The translations under genes and the position numbers were made by a program. DNA of 64,000 nucleotides from Flammeovirgaceae bacterium (GTDB lineage Bacteria; Bacteroidota; Bacteroidia; Cytophagales; Cyclobacteriaceae), in assembly GCA_027487845.1 (NCBI GenBank), contig JAIYCV010000021.1, positions 111,715 through 175,714 on the forward strand, in the 5' to 3' direction. The notes under the pieces are model-generated. The model had not been told where the DNA came from and made no database searches. It saw nothing but the letters and a program-made list of their open reading frames with translations. Below, in pieces: positions 16,716-25,549 of the stretch; the first letter of the stretch is position 1; every line of letters begins with the position of its first letter.

Positions 16716-17774
16716 ATGATTAGTAAACTATTTTTTGGCTTAATTATTTTACTTTTTTCAGTTGTTGCTAGTGCACAACCCGAAAGGAAAGACAAAGCCG
16801 CTGTAACCTTCGAAGAGATTTACGATGAACCCTACTCGGTTCAGAAGTTTTTTATCGGTATCCAGCCAATTTATGGAGAAGTTTTCGCAACCAACGTAAC
16901 CGCTGGCTTTGGGGCAGAAGCAAGTTACTACTATAAAGATAAAATGGATTTTAAAGCCCACTTTAGAAAGTCGTATGGTGCATCTTTTTACGATTTTGAG
17001 CGACAAACGGCCCTCAACAACAGCAATGTCCAAAATACTCCCGAGATTTTCAATTATTTTGAACTGGGCGCTACGTATCATATCAAGGATTTTGAAGGAA
17101 GCGGAAAAACTAAAATGGTCTTGTATAAAAATAGCTACAAAGGAAACCGTTGGGCTTCAAGAGTCCCGCTCCATGCCGAAGTCCCTTGTAAGGTCCGGAA
17201 AATTTATGGTGTTAGATTAGGAGGTCTTCTGTGGAATAGCACTACCGATCTTAATAGGGCCTTGAAGGTGCAAGGGCTTACCAATACGGATCTAGTTAAT
17301 TCCGCGGGAATTGGCCTTCCTATTTCTTATGTTGATCCCACTTCTGGCAAAGCCAAAGATGTTAACGTATTCGGAAATATCTATTCTACTGCCGCTTACT
17401 TAGGGGGATCGATGTCGTGGTTTAGAAATGTGGCGGTGTCTTTCGATAAATATGAGGAAGGCCTTGATGACGGCATGATTACCGTTTTTTTTGACATACT
17501 TTATGCACCTCAGCTAAAGATAGATCCGATCCGTTACATTGATACAACCACGGGTATTGAAGATTCTTATTCTGCTTCAGCTATAAAAACTTCTCCATTG
17601 GGATTTAGGGTAGGGGTAGATGGAAAATATAATCGCCAGCTTGGATGGTCCTATGGTGGAGAAGTTGGCTATCGACCAAGTATTTCGGGTAGGTCTTTTT
17701 ACGCTATGGTTAAAATAGCTTTTCCGTTATTTGGAACTAATTTAGATTATAAAGTGGAGTCCTTTGGAAAATAA
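16716..17774 (+). CDS. Outer-membrane/secreted protein of unknown function
   Basis: 352 residues with signal peptide (MISKLFFGLIILLFSVVASA, cut before QPER). The body is strand-rich with alternating aromatics (ASYYYKDKMDFKAHFRKSYG, FGNIYSTAAYLGGSMSWF) and ends with SFYAMVKIAFPLFGTNLDYK, like a small outer-membrane beta-barrel. I recognise no named family. Its last 11 bp overlap the start of apt, so the two genes are translationally linked although one product is exported and the other cytoplasmic. A 96-bp gap without a terminator separates it from the preceding gene, so read-through from guaA is possible. Confidence 0.7.
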   Translation: MISKLFFGLIILLFSVVASAQPERKDKAAVTFEEIYDEPYSVQKFFIGIQPIYGEVFATNVTAGFGAEASYYYKDKMDFKAHFRKSYGASFYDFERQTALNNSNVQNTPEIFNYFELGATYHIKDFEGSGKTKMVLYKNSYKGNRWASRVPLHAEVPCKVRKIYGVRLGGLLWNSTTDLNRALKVQGLTNTDLVNSAGIGLPISYVDPTSGKAKDVNVFGNIYSTAAYLGGSMSWFRNVAVSFDKYEEGLDDGMITVFFDILYAPQLKIDPIRYIDTTTGIEDSYSASAIKTSPLGFRVGVDGKYNRQLGWSYGGEVGYRPSISGRSFYAMVKIAFPLFGTNLDYKVESFGK

Positions 17775-18294
17775 GGATCTAATCGCTTTAGTTAGAGACA
17801 TTCCGAACTTCCCACATGACGGAATTCTCTTTAAAGACATAACTCCACTTCTCGCCAATCCTGAAGCCAGAGATTTTGTAGTTTCAGAAATAGCAGATTT
17901 CTATTCAAATGAAAGAATCGAAGCGATTGTTGCGATTGAAGCCAGAGGATTTATTTTTGGATCTTTGATAGCCTCGGCAATGAGACTGCCCCTTATTCCC
18001 ATCAGAAAAGAAGGAAAGTTGCCATACAAAACAATTAAACAGAAATACGACCTCGAATACGGTAGTAGTTGTTTAGAAATTCATGAAGACGCATTACGTT
18101 CTGGGCAGCGGGTTTTAATTCATGATGACTTACTTGCCACTGGGGGAACTGCGCTAGCTGCGGCCGCACTCGTTTCGAAACTAGGTGCTAGTGTAATTGA
18201 TTTTTCTTTTATCGTCAACTTAACTTTTCTATCAGGAGAGCAGCTAATTTTCGATAAATATTCAAAACCACCGCATTATCTAATAAAGTACTAA
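17764..18294 (+). CDS. apt: Adenine phosphoribosyltransferase (TTG start)
   Basis: 176 residues, the family's normal length. The only start that keeps the conserved N-terminus (LIALVRDIPNFPHDGILFKDITPLL) is a TTG at 17764, inside the end of the upstream gene. Motifs: EARGFIFG (59-66), PIRKEGKLPYKT (79-90) and the PRPP-binding loop VLIHDDLLATGGTA (117-130), where His replaces the usual Val before the DD pair. It salvages adenine and PRPP to AMP in the cytoplasm. With guaA upstream on the same strand, this stretch contains two purine genes 3 kb apart, but they are separated by two envelope-protein genes. Confidence 0.95.
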   Translation: MENKDLIALVRDIPNFPHDGILFKDITPLLANPEARDFVVSEIADFYSNERIEAIVAIEARGFIFGSLIASAMRLPLIPIRKEGKLPYKTIKQKYDLEYGSSCLEIHEDALRSGQRVLIHDDLLATGGTALAAAALVSKLGASVIDFSFIVNLTFLSGEQLIFDKYSKPPHYLIKY

Positions 18295-18325
18295 ACATTC
18301 TAAAAGGTAGGCTGTTTTATCTATT

Positions 18326-18913
18326 GTGAATGATTTTTTTGACATACCAATGTTTCCATTAAGCATCTTGCCGTTGCCTGGTGAGCTTGTGCCATTACAT
18401 ATTTTTGAACCTCGTTACAGACAACTGTTGGAGGACGCGGAAAATAATGACATGCTGTTTGGTATTTTTTTTAATCACTCTATGAATAAAGAAAAAGTTG
18501 GCGCACTCGTAAGATTGGAGAGCATCATAAAGCGTTACGCCACGGGAGAATCTGACATCATAGTGAAAGGAGTGGATATATTTACGCTGGGTTCACTCAC
18601 TAAACATTTTAAAGATAAACTGTATCCTGGCGGAAAGGCGAGGGCATGGGGTGTTAACGTTGAACAACTTGCCAGCTTGGCGCTGGTCGAGGAATATTTG
18701 ACTTACCTGCGTTTGCAAAATATCAATGGGCCATTGAAAGTCTTTTCGATTTTTGAAATCGCAAATGAAATTGGTTTTGATTTTGAAGATCGACTCAGAT
18801 TTATCTTTCATGATGATGAAAAGAAAGAAAGCTTTCTTTTAGCTAGGCTAAAATATCAGAAACACTTGCTCCTCGAGGCAGTGAAAGCGAAAGATGTATT
18901 TCATCTCAACTAG
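18326..18913 (+). CDS. Stand-alone Lon N-terminal (substrate-binding) domain protein
   Basis: 195 residues starting with GTG at 18326 (MNDFFDIPMFPLSILPLPGE). The signature P-M-F-P-L...P-x-x-x-x-P-L-H-I-F-E-P-R-Y-R-x-L at residues 8-33 is that of the Lon LAN/substrate-binding domain; no AAA ATPase or protease domain follows. Such stand-alone versions are common in bacteria and are thought to bind unfolded or specific proteins, but the biochemical role is not established. It sits 31 bp after apt and is probably in the same transcript. Its stop codon lies at the centre of an 18-bp perfect palindrome. Confidence 0.9.
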   Translation: MNDFFDIPMFPLSILPLPGELVPLHIFEPRYRQLLEDAENNDMLFGIFFNHSMNKEKVGALVRLESIIKRYATGESDIIVKGVDIFTLGSLTKHFKDKLYPGGKARAWGVNVEQLASLALVEEYLTYLRLQNINGPLKVFSIFEIANEIGFDFEDRLRFIFHDDEKKESFLLARLKYQKHLLLEAVKAKDVFHLN

Positions 18914-18922
18914 CTAGTTGAG
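18905..18922. repeat. 18-bp perfect palindrome centred on a stop codon
   Basis: CTCAACTAG/CTAGTTGAG without spacer; the TAG stop at 18911-18913 forms the end of the left arm. No T-run follows, so it is not a normal terminator. Confidence 0.6.
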
Positions 18923-19096
18923 CTATTCAAAGAATGTGTCTTTATAGTCAAGGTTAAGGCAGCCTTTTAAATTCTGTTTTCGTTTCAGAAAAATTTTAAA
19001 AAAAAATCGTTCGTGTTTTTTTCATTAACATACCGTTAACGTTGCTACTGCAACCTTATTCAACCACTTGCCGTCTTAATGACAAAAAACAATACC

Positions 19097-19669
19097 ATGA
19101 AAAAGAATTTATTAGTTGCAGTTGGTGTACTATTATGTACAGGTGTGTTCGCAGGTGGGATCAAAGATCCAGTAACAGGGTTGGCTATCATTAATAAAAC
19201 AGGGACAAGCACCTACAAGGTGTTTTATAAGAACTCAGAATCTAGTGACGTTAGGATTTCGATTATCGATTCAGATAACAAAGTTGTTTTCAGAGAGAAG
19301 TTATCAAATGTGGAAGGATTTGTTAGGCCGTATAATTTTTCTGAGTTAGCAGAAGGTGAATACATTTTACAAATTGAAGATAACTCGGGCGTAAGAAAAG
19401 AACAAGTCAGTTATCATTCGGGTGGGGTGAAGAATCTATTTAATGTGGTGAGATTAGCAGATGAAAATAAATACTTAGTTACTGCGCCAGGCAAAGAAAA
19501 CGAGACGGTTACCGTGAAAATTTATAATCAAGATGGGCAAATATTGCATAATGAATCGTCAAGTTCTAATCAGGCTTTTGCAAGAGTTTATAAATTAGAG
19601 AAGATCTCTGGCCCTGTAACTTTTGAGATAACGGATTCAGTAGGTGGACGTAAGATTTTAACTTTTTAA
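19097..19669 (+). CDS. Small secreted protein with two T9SS-tail-like beta-sandwich repeats, copy 1
   Basis: 190 residues from the ATG at 19097; an ATG six codons earlier is possible but the signal peptide starts best at MKKNLLVAVGVLL and is cut after VFA. The mature part has two related halves of about 75 residues: one with VRISIIDSDNKVVFREKL...EGEYILQIEDNSG, the other with VTVKIYNQDGQILHNES...FEITDSVGG. Each reads like the strand pattern of a T9SS type A sorting domain (v.i.d..G..v......G.Y...i...G), but here it is the whole protein. It is clearly paralogous to the next gene. Function unknown; export by Sec is expected, and passage through T9SS is only a possibility. Confidence 0.75.
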   Translation: MKKNLLVAVGVLLCTGVFAGGIKDPVTGLAIINKTGTSTYKVFYKNSESSDVRISIIDSDNKVVFREKLSNVEGFVRPYNFSELAEGEYILQIEDNSGVRKEQVSYHSGGVKNLFNVVRLADENKYLVTAPGKENETVTVKIYNQDGQILHNESSSSNQAFARVYKLEKISGPVTFEITDSVGGRKILTF

Positions 19670-19700
19670 ATTAACTCCCTTTAATAGGCTAGTGATGCTG

Positions 19701-19728
19701 GCCACCTCGTTATGGGGTGGCTTTTTTT
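19701..19728 (+). terminator. Intrinsic terminator after copy 1
   Basis: Stem GCCACC (19701-19706) / GGTGGC (19716-19721) followed by seven T residues. Between here and the next promoter box (19729-19939) I see no gene or clear signal. Confidence 0.75.
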
Positions 19729-19939
19729 ATTAATAAATCTCAAATCGCCTGGGTTGCTGCCTTAATTTTAAATGCAAACGTTATCGGAGTGTTTATAGAA
19801 AATTAGACTACGTGATAGTTCTATTCATCAGTTTTCAAGCTTCTGCAGTTCAATTTTATTTTCGATAAATCCGCAAACGATGTTTTAGATGAATAGTTAG
19901 GTTTTCTTACAACTTCGAAACTCGCCTTTCTTACTGCCG

Positions 19940-19947
19940 TATATTTG
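19940..19947 (+). promoter_or_regulatory. Candidate -7 promoter box for copy 2
   Basis: TATATTTG matches TAnnTTTG, 24 bp before the ATG at 19972; no good -33. Confidence 0.45.
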
Positions 19948-19971
19948 TGTCGAAATAAAACGAGAAAAATT

Positions 19972-20547
19972 ATGAAAACTAAAAATGTTATCCTTACAGC
20001 TCTAGTAGCATTGTTCGTGTCGGTACTGGCTTTTGCAAAAGATCCAGGCAGTCCAAAGATTGTAGTTGTCAACCAAAAGTCTGGTGTGTTCAAAGTTATC
20101 TATGAAGGATCAAAGTCTTCAAAAGTAACAATGCGAATTTTAAGTGCAACTGGAGCTGAAGTATTTTCTGAGAGCCTTGGTGTTGTCGAAAACGGATTTG
20201 TGCGTCCGGTTAATTTCAAAGGAATGACTCCTGGAGAATACACAATAGAGATTGCAGACAATGACGGTAAGCAAATTCAAAAAGTAGCATACACAAATGA
20301 AACTTCTATTAAGTCAGTACATGTTGCTCGTTTAGCGGAAGCAAACAAATATTTATTAGCGGTAGCCAACAAAGGTTCTGAGGAAATCAACGTTAAAATA
20401 TTTGATGGTTCAAACAACTTGGTTCACGATGAAAACATGACAGTAACTGGTAGCTTTGGTTTAGTGTATAACTTGAAACAAGTTGCGGGTACACCAACCT
20501 TTGAAGTAACAGATAAAACTGGCAGTGTTAGAACCATAAAATATTGA
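19972..20547 (+). CDS. Small secreted protein with two T9SS-tail-like beta-sandwich repeats, copy 2
   Basis: 191 residues from the ATG at 19972; the open frame extends nine codons upstream but those lie over the promoter box. Signal peptide MKTKNVILTALVALFVSVLAFA. Two half-repeats: VTMRILSATGAEVFSESL...TPGEYTIEIADNDGK and INVKIFDGSNNLVHDENM...TFEVTDKTGS. Shared with copy 1 are the phrases GFVRP-x-NF (first half), VxRLAxxNKYL (linker) and the ends ITD/VTD, so the pair arose by duplication. Each has its own promoter region and terminator, so they can be expressed separately. Function unknown. Confidence 0.75.
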   Translation: MKTKNVILTALVALFVSVLAFAKDPGSPKIVVVNQKSGVFKVIYEGSKSSKVTMRILSATGAEVFSESLGVVENGFVRPVNFKGMTPGEYTIEIADNDGKQIQKVAYTNETSIKSVHVARLAEANKYLLAVANKGSEEINVKIFDGSNNLVHDENMTVTGSFGLVYNLKQVAGTPTFEVTDKTGSVRTIKY

Positions 20548-20563
20548 TTAATTTATCTAAGCT

Positions 20564-20597
20564 AAAAAACCTCTCGTTACGAGCGAGAGGGTTTTTT
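20564..20597. terminator. Bidirectional terminator between copy 2 and icmF
   Basis: AAAAAACCTCTCG (20564-20576) pairs with CGAGAGGGTTTTTT (20584-20597, one bulged G); serves both converging genes. Confidence 0.85.
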
Positions 20598-20609
20598 GCT
20601 TATCTAAGA

Positions 20610-23600
20610 TCACATATTTCTCCTATACTGACCTCCTACTTCAAAGAGGGCTTTTGTGATTTGCCCCAAAGAACAAATTTTGGTGGCCTCCATTAATTCA
20701 ACAAAAATGTTTTTGTTTTGAACTGCAGCAACTTGCATCTGGTCTAGTAATGATGCCGATTTATTTTTTTGAAGCTCGTTTAGATTTTTTACAACCACAA
20801 TCTGATATTCTTTTTCAACTTCAGTAGCCCGTATTACCTCGCTTGGAAGTATAGTTGGAGAACCCTTTGAGCTCAAAAATGTATTCACTCCGATAATTGG
20901 ATATTCTCCTGTGTGTTTTAAGGTTTCATAATAAAGACTTTCTTCTTGGATTTTTCCGCGTTGATACATGGTTTCCATGGCTCCTAACACTCCACCCCTT
21001 TCTGTGATCCGATCAAATTCTGTTAATACGGCAGCTTCAACCAAGTTAGTTAGTTCTTCTATGATAAATGATCCTTGCAACGGATTTTCATTTTTTGCCA
21101 GTCCAAGTTCTTTATTAATAATTAGTTGAATCGCCATCGCTCGCCTAACAGATTCTTCCGTGGGGGTTGTAATGGCTTCGTCATAGGCATTCGTATGGAG
21201 TGAGTTGCAGTTGTCATAAATTGCGTACAACGCCTGAAGTGTCGTCCGGATATCATTGAAGTCAATTTCTTGTGCGTGCAGCGAGCGGCCAGAAGTTTGA
21301 ATGTGATATTTTAACATTTGGCTACGTTCGTTTGCACCGTATTTCAATTTCAACGCTTTTGCCCAGATTCTTCTTGCTACTCTTCCTATAACTGAGTATT
21401 CTGGATCAATTCCATTGGAGAAGAAGAACGATAGGTTGGGTGCGAACTCGTTAATGTCCATTCCACGACTTAAGTAGTATTCCACGTATGTGAAGCCATT
21501 CGAAAGCGTAAAAGCTAGTTGAGAAATTGGATTTGCTCCAGCTTCGGCAATATGATAACCCGAGATCGAAACGGAATAAAAATTACGTATGCCGTTATCA
21601 ATAAAGTATTGCTGAACATCGCCCATTAAGCGCAAAGCAAACTCGGTTGAGAAAATACATGTATTTTGCGCCTGGTCCTCTTTCAAAATATCTGCTTGCA
21701 CTGTTCCTCGGACTTGCGTTATGGTGTCTGCTTTTATTTTTTTATACACATCTTCTGGAAGCACCTGATCGCCAGTTACACCAAGTAATAAAAGCCCCAA
21801 TCCATCATTACCGTTCGGAAGGTCGCCCTTATATGACGGCCTAAGATGTTCTTTTCCCATGAATATGGACGAGATTTTTGATTTAACATCGCCCTCCAAT
21901 CCATTCGCTTTGATATATCGTTCGCATTGTTGATCAATCGCGACATTTAAGTAATAGGCCATGAGCATAGGGGCGGGGCCGTTGATGGTCATGGATACGG
22001 AAGTCTTAGGATCGCAGAGATCAAAACCACTATACAATTTTTTGGCATCGTCTAAACAGCATATCGATACACCTGAGTTACCAATTTTACCATAAATATC
22101 GGGTCGGTAATCCGGATCGTTACCATACAACGTAACGGAATCAAATGCTGTCGATAAGCGCTTGGCAGGCATTGATTGGCTTACATAGTGAAATCGTCTA
22201 TTGGTTCTTTCGGGGCCGCCTTCACCTGCAAACATCCGGGTAGGATCTTCCCCTTCTCTTTTAAAAGGATAAATGCCGGCCGTGAAAGGAAACTCTCCTG
22301 GTAGATTTTCTTGCAGTCGCCACTTTAGTAAGTCGCCCCAAGCTTCATAGGTAGGCAATGAAACTTTAGGTATTGAAAGGTGTGATAGGGATTGGGAATG
22401 GGTTTGTATCCCTATTTCTTTGTTGCGTACTTTAAACGTGAAAATTGGCGCTTGATATTGTTTCACTTTTTCGCTCCACTCATCTAACAGTTTTTTATTT
22501 TTAGGATCGAGCTCAAGAAGTGTTTTTTCATATTGCTCTTGGAGCCCTTTAGCAATTCTGTCTTTGTCATTCAATGAAGATTGGGCAATGGTATCAATTG
22601 TTTTTGTTAGCGAAAACAGTTGTTGCGCTGTTTCTTTTTGTTTAAGTGCCCATGCATCATAGGCCCTGTTGTTTTCGGCAATTTCGCTGAGGTACCGTGT
22701 ACGATGAGGAGGAATTACGAATATTTTTTCACTCATCTCACGTGTAATCTCGAAACTTGATTTTAAGTCAGCTCCCGTTTTTGCTACGATTTTTTCAATA
22801 ATATGTTTGTATAATTGATTGGTGCCAGGGTCATTAAATTGTGAAGCGATCGTTCCAAACACGGGCATAGCTTCTGGCTTTTCATTCCATAAACTATGAT
22901 TGCGTTGGTATTGCTTTTTTACATCGCGCAAAGCATCTAAAGCACCACGTTTATCAAACTTATTGAGCGCGATTACATCTGCAAAGTCAAGCATGTCAAT
23001 CTTTTCAAGCTGTGTTGCAGCCCCATACTCTGGAGTCATAACATACAGTGAAATATCGCTATGATCTAGTATTTCGGTATCGGATTGCCCAATGCCAGAT
23101 GTCTCTAAAATAATTAAATCATAACCCGCGGCTTTTACCACTTGCACAGCCTCTTTAACATACGCTGATAGGGCCAGGTTAGATTGCCGCGTTGCCAACG
23201 AACGCATAAATACGCGAGGGTTGTTAATTGCATTCATCCGAATGCGATCGCCCAATAATGCCCCGCCTGTCTTGCGTTTGCTCGGATCAACTGAAATCAA
23301 TGCAATGGTTTTATCTTTAAAATCTAACAGAAATCGTCTTACAATCTCGTCCACCATCGATGATTTTCCAGATCCTCCGGTACCAGTTATTCCCAGCACA
23401 GGTGCTTTTGATAAAGCCGCTTTTTTATTTAACTCTTCAAATGCCTTTTTGTGGTCTTCAAAATAGTTTTCAGCGGCTGAGATGTATTGGGCAATTCTCA
23501 CAGGATTGTCGATTGTTAGTGGCTGATTGTCTATCGATTTCCCAGTTGGGTAATCACTCCTTTCCACCAGATCATTGATCATGCCTTGTAACCCCATGGC

Positions 23601-24026
23601 ACGACCATCATCGGGCGAATAGATTTTTGTGATACCGTATACCATCAACTCTTTAATTTCTTCCGGTAATATTACGCCTCCACCTCCAGCAAAAATTTTG
23701 ATATGACCAGCTCCTTTTTCTTTGAGTAGGTCAAACATATATTTAAAATACTCTGTATGGCCTCCCTGATAAGAAGTCATAGCGATGGCCTGAGCATCCT
23801 CCTGAATGGCAGTATTTACAACTTCTTCCACACTACGGTCATGCCCTAAGTGAATTACTTCACATCCTGTGGCTTGAATTATTCTGCGCATGATATTGAT
23901 GGCCGCATCGTGTCCATCGAATAGGCTGGCGGCAGTAATTATCCGGACTTTGTTATTGGGTTTGTAAACTTGTTGGGTTGTGGGTGGTGTCTGTGATGTT
24001 TTTTCTTCCCCTGAATTTGTACTCAT
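20610..24026 (-). CDS. icmF: Fused isobutyryl-CoA mutase (B12 domain, G-protein chaperone, mutase)
   Basis: 1138 residues from the ATG at 24026. Domain order: adenosylcobalamin-binding domain (about 25-155) with DGHDAA, where His39 is the lower axial ligand of B12; MeaB/ArgK-type GTPase chaperone (about 205-480) with Walker [10 protein letters not shown] (214-222) and [18 protein letters not shown]; and the mutase TIM barrel from about 510, with [18 protein letters not shown] and [14 protein letters not shown]. This order in one chain is diagnostic of IcmF, not methylmalonyl-CoA mutase. Phe in place of the MCM substrate Tyr (YPF) also supports isobutyryl-CoA/butyryl-CoA as substrates. The inter-domain linker at 160-175 has an unusual insert. 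The start codon abuts an inverted repeat that overlaps the promoter box. Confidence 0.93.
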   Translation of the reverse strand: MSTNSGEEKTSQTPPTTQQVYKPNNKVRIITAASLFDGHDAAINIMRRIIQATGCEVIHLGHDRSVEEVVNTAIQEDAQAIAMTSYQGGHTEYFKYMFDLLKEKGAGHIKIFAGGGGVILPEEIKELMVYGITKIYSPDDGRAMGLQGMINDLVERSDYPTGKSIDNQPLTIDNPVRIAQYISAAENYFEDHKKAFEELNKKAALSKAPVLGITGTGGSGKSSMVDEIVRRFLLDFKDKTIALISVDPSKRKTGGALLGDRIRMNAINNPRVFMRSLATRQSNLALSAYVKEAVQVVKAAGYDLIILETSGIGQSDTEILDHSDISLYVMTPEYGAATQLEKIDMLDFADVIALNKFDKRGALDALRDVKKQYQRNHSLWNEKPEAMPVFGTIASQFNDPGTNQLYKHIIEKIVAKTGADLKSSFEITREMSEKIFVIPPHRTRYLSEIAENNRAYDAWALKQKETAQQLFSLTKTIDTIAQSSLNDKDRIAKGLQEQYEKTLLELDPKNKKLLDEWSEKVKQYQAPIFTFKVRNKEIGIQTHSQSLSHLSIPKVSLPTYEAWGDLLKWRLQENLPGEFPFTAGIYPFKREGEDPTRMFAGEGGPERTNRRFHYVSQSMPAKRLSTAFDSVTLYGNDPDYRPDIYGKIGNSGVSICCLDDAKKLYSGFDLCDPKTSVSMTINGPAPMLMAYYLNVAIDQQCERYIKANGLEGDVKSKISSIFMGKEHLRPSYKGDLPNGNDGLGLLLLGVTGDQVLPEDVYKKIKADTITQVRGTVQADILKEDQAQNTCIFSTEFALRLMGDVQQYFIDNGIRNFYSVSISGYHIAEAGANPISQLAFTLSNGFTYVEYYLSRGMDINEFAPNLSFFFSNGIDPEYSVIGRVARRIWAKALKLKYGANERSQMLKYHIQTSGRSLHAQEIDFNDIRTTLQALYAIYDNCNSLHTNAYDEAITTPTEESVRRAMAIQLIINKELGLAKNENPLQGSFIIEELTNLVEAAVLTEFDRITERGGVLGAMETMYQRGKIQEESLYYETLKHTGEYPIIGVNTFLSSKGSPTILPSEVIRATEVEKEYQIVVVKNLNELQKNKSASLLDQMQVAAVQNKNIFVELMEATKICSLGQITKALFEVGGQYRRNM

Positions 24027-24051
24027 GAGCAATTCAATTTGCTCAAAAATA
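24027..24051 (-). promoter_or_regulatory. Promoter box and inverted repeat over icmF start
   Basis: On the minus strand TATTTTTG (24051-24044) matches TAnnTTTG. It runs into GAGCAA-ATTGAA-TTGCTC (24044-24027, 6-bp perfect arms), which ends directly at the ATG. It could be an operator or, in RNA, a hairpin at the extreme 5' end of the message. Confidence 0.5.
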
Positions 24052-24117
24052 ATGATTAGGGATTGATAAAGCTAACGGGTGGTAGGTCAGTATTTCAGTT
24101 TGGAAACATGAAATCCT

Positions 24118-25434
24118 TTAATGCAACCTACTCCCCATATCCTCCAATGCAACTCCCTTTGTCTCTGGCATCATAAAACGCACGAAAAGCAATTGCAAGA
24201 ACATCATTACGGCAAAGAATAGGAAAATTGGGCCACCACCAAATTGCCCTGCAATGATTGGAAACACGTTAGCCAATAGGGCCGCGAAAATCCAGTGTGT
24301 AAAAGCGCCCATCGATTGACCGGCAGCGCGCACTTCGTTAGGAAATATCTCGCTGATAAAAACCCAGATCACTGTGCCTTGACTGATGGCATGTGAGGCA
24401 ATGAATAAGAATACAAATAGGGTAATGCCTTCATAAGAATCCGTGTAGAATGCTCGTGCAATTAATCCCAGAGAGAGTAAGTATCCGCCCGAACCCAAGT
24501 ACATCAGCGTTTTGCGGCCAAAGCGATCAATCAACGACAATCCAATCATGGTGAACGCCAAGTTGATAATACCAATACCTGCAGATGAAAGCAAGGCGGT
24601 AGACTTACCTAAACCTGCCATTTCAAAAATACGTGGCGCATAATAAATGATGGCGTTGATGCCCGATGCTTGATTAAAGAACGCCATGAGAAAGGTTAGT
24701 AAGATTGGCCAATAGTAGGCTGCTGAAAAAAATGCTAGCTTGGCTTTACCTTTTGATTCATCGTTGGATTTAATGATCGATTGATAAGTAGCCTCTGCTG
24801 TTTCAGGATCGATTTGCTTGAGAATATCTTTGGCGGTTGATAAGTCGTTCTTTTTCAAGATCAACCATCTGGGGCTTTCTGAAATTAGTGTGGTAAGGAA
24901 GGTGAAGATCAAAGATGGTATGCCTACAATCCCTAACATCCAACGCCATGAATTCTCGGAACCAAGTTCCTGAAAGAAGTAGTTTGACACGTATGCAATC
25001 AAAATACCAAATACAATATTGAATTGAAATAGCGCAACCAACTTACCTCGGTTTTTAGCTGGGGCGATTTCCGAAATATACATGGGTGAGATAACAGACG
25101 AAGCGCCAATGCTAAATCCACCAATCAAACGGAAGATCATAAACGTATACACATCTTGCGCTAATGCGGATCCTAGCGCACTCACAAAAAACAAAAGACC
25201 TACCCAAAACAGACTTCTCTTTCTGCCCAGCGAATCGGCAAAATAACCACCTAACATCGCCCCTAGCACCGTGCCGTACAGCGCAATAGACACGGCTAAT
25301 CCGTGCATGACGTCGTCTAATTTCCAAAGCTGTTGAATGGTTTGTTCTGCGCCTGAAATAACAGCAGTATCAAGGCCAAATAAAAAGCCACTTAAAGCAA
25401 CTGTAATGCTCCACAAGATTAGTTTGGTTTTCAT
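24118..25434 (-). CDS. Sugar porter of the major facilitator superfamily (XylE/GLUT type)
   Basis: 438 residues, about 12 transmembrane helices. Family signatures in order: GYFADSLGRKRSL (loop 2-3), SESPRWLI (end of the first half), QASGINAIIYYAPRIFE (helix 7, sugar-binding Gln and Asn), DRFGRKTLM (loop 8-9) and PETKG near the C-terminus. These define a proton-coupled or facilitative hexose/pentose transporter in the inner membrane; which sugar cannot be read. It lies downstream of a helicase gene on the same strand, with 115 bp between them, and 91 bp upstream of icmF. No sugar-catabolic gene is adjacent. Confidence 0.95.
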   Translation of the reverse strand: MKTKLILWSITVALSGFLFGLDTAVISGAEQTIQQLWKLDDVMHGLAVSIALYGTVLGAMLGGYFADSLGRKRSLFWVGLLFFVSALGSALAQDVYTFMIFRLIGGFSIGASSVISPMYISEIAPAKNRGKLVALFQFNIVFGILIAYVSNYFFQELGSENSWRWMLGIVGIPSLIFTFLTTLISESPRWLILKKNDLSTAKDILKQIDPETAEATYQSIIKSNDESKGKAKLAFFSAAYYWPILLTFLMAFFNQASGINAIIYYAPRIFEMAGLGKSTALLSSAGIGIINLAFTMIGLSLIDRFGRKTLMYLGSGGYLLSLGLIARAFYTDSYEGITLFVFLFIASHAISQGTVIWVFISEIFPNEVRAAGQSMGAFTHWIFAALLANVFPIIAGQFGGGPIFLFFAVMMFLQLLFVRFMMPETKGVALEDMGSRLH

Positions 25435-25440
25435 AATTAG

Positions 25441-25549
25441 ACGTTAGACATGAGATGTAAGACTTGAGATAAAAGATTTAGCAAACGAGAATGCGATTAT
25501 ACGATAATTTGTTCAATGGACAATAGTCCATCGACCATCGACAGTTTGT
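25441..25549. repeat. Low-complexity intergenic sequence with short near-repeats
   Basis: Two patches: repeated gaGAtgTaAGACtt-like words (25441-25475) and ATGGAC-AATA-GTCCAT (25516-25531) followed by overlapping CATCGAC words. They look like degenerate dispersed repeats that occur between genes in Cytophagales. Confidence 0.35.

Noticed and set aside
20610..24026. Annotation as methylmalonyl-CoA mutase
   Set aside because: The B12 domain, GTPase and mutase occur in one chain in IcmF order and the substrate-site Tyr is Phe, which fits isobutyryl-CoA mutase better.
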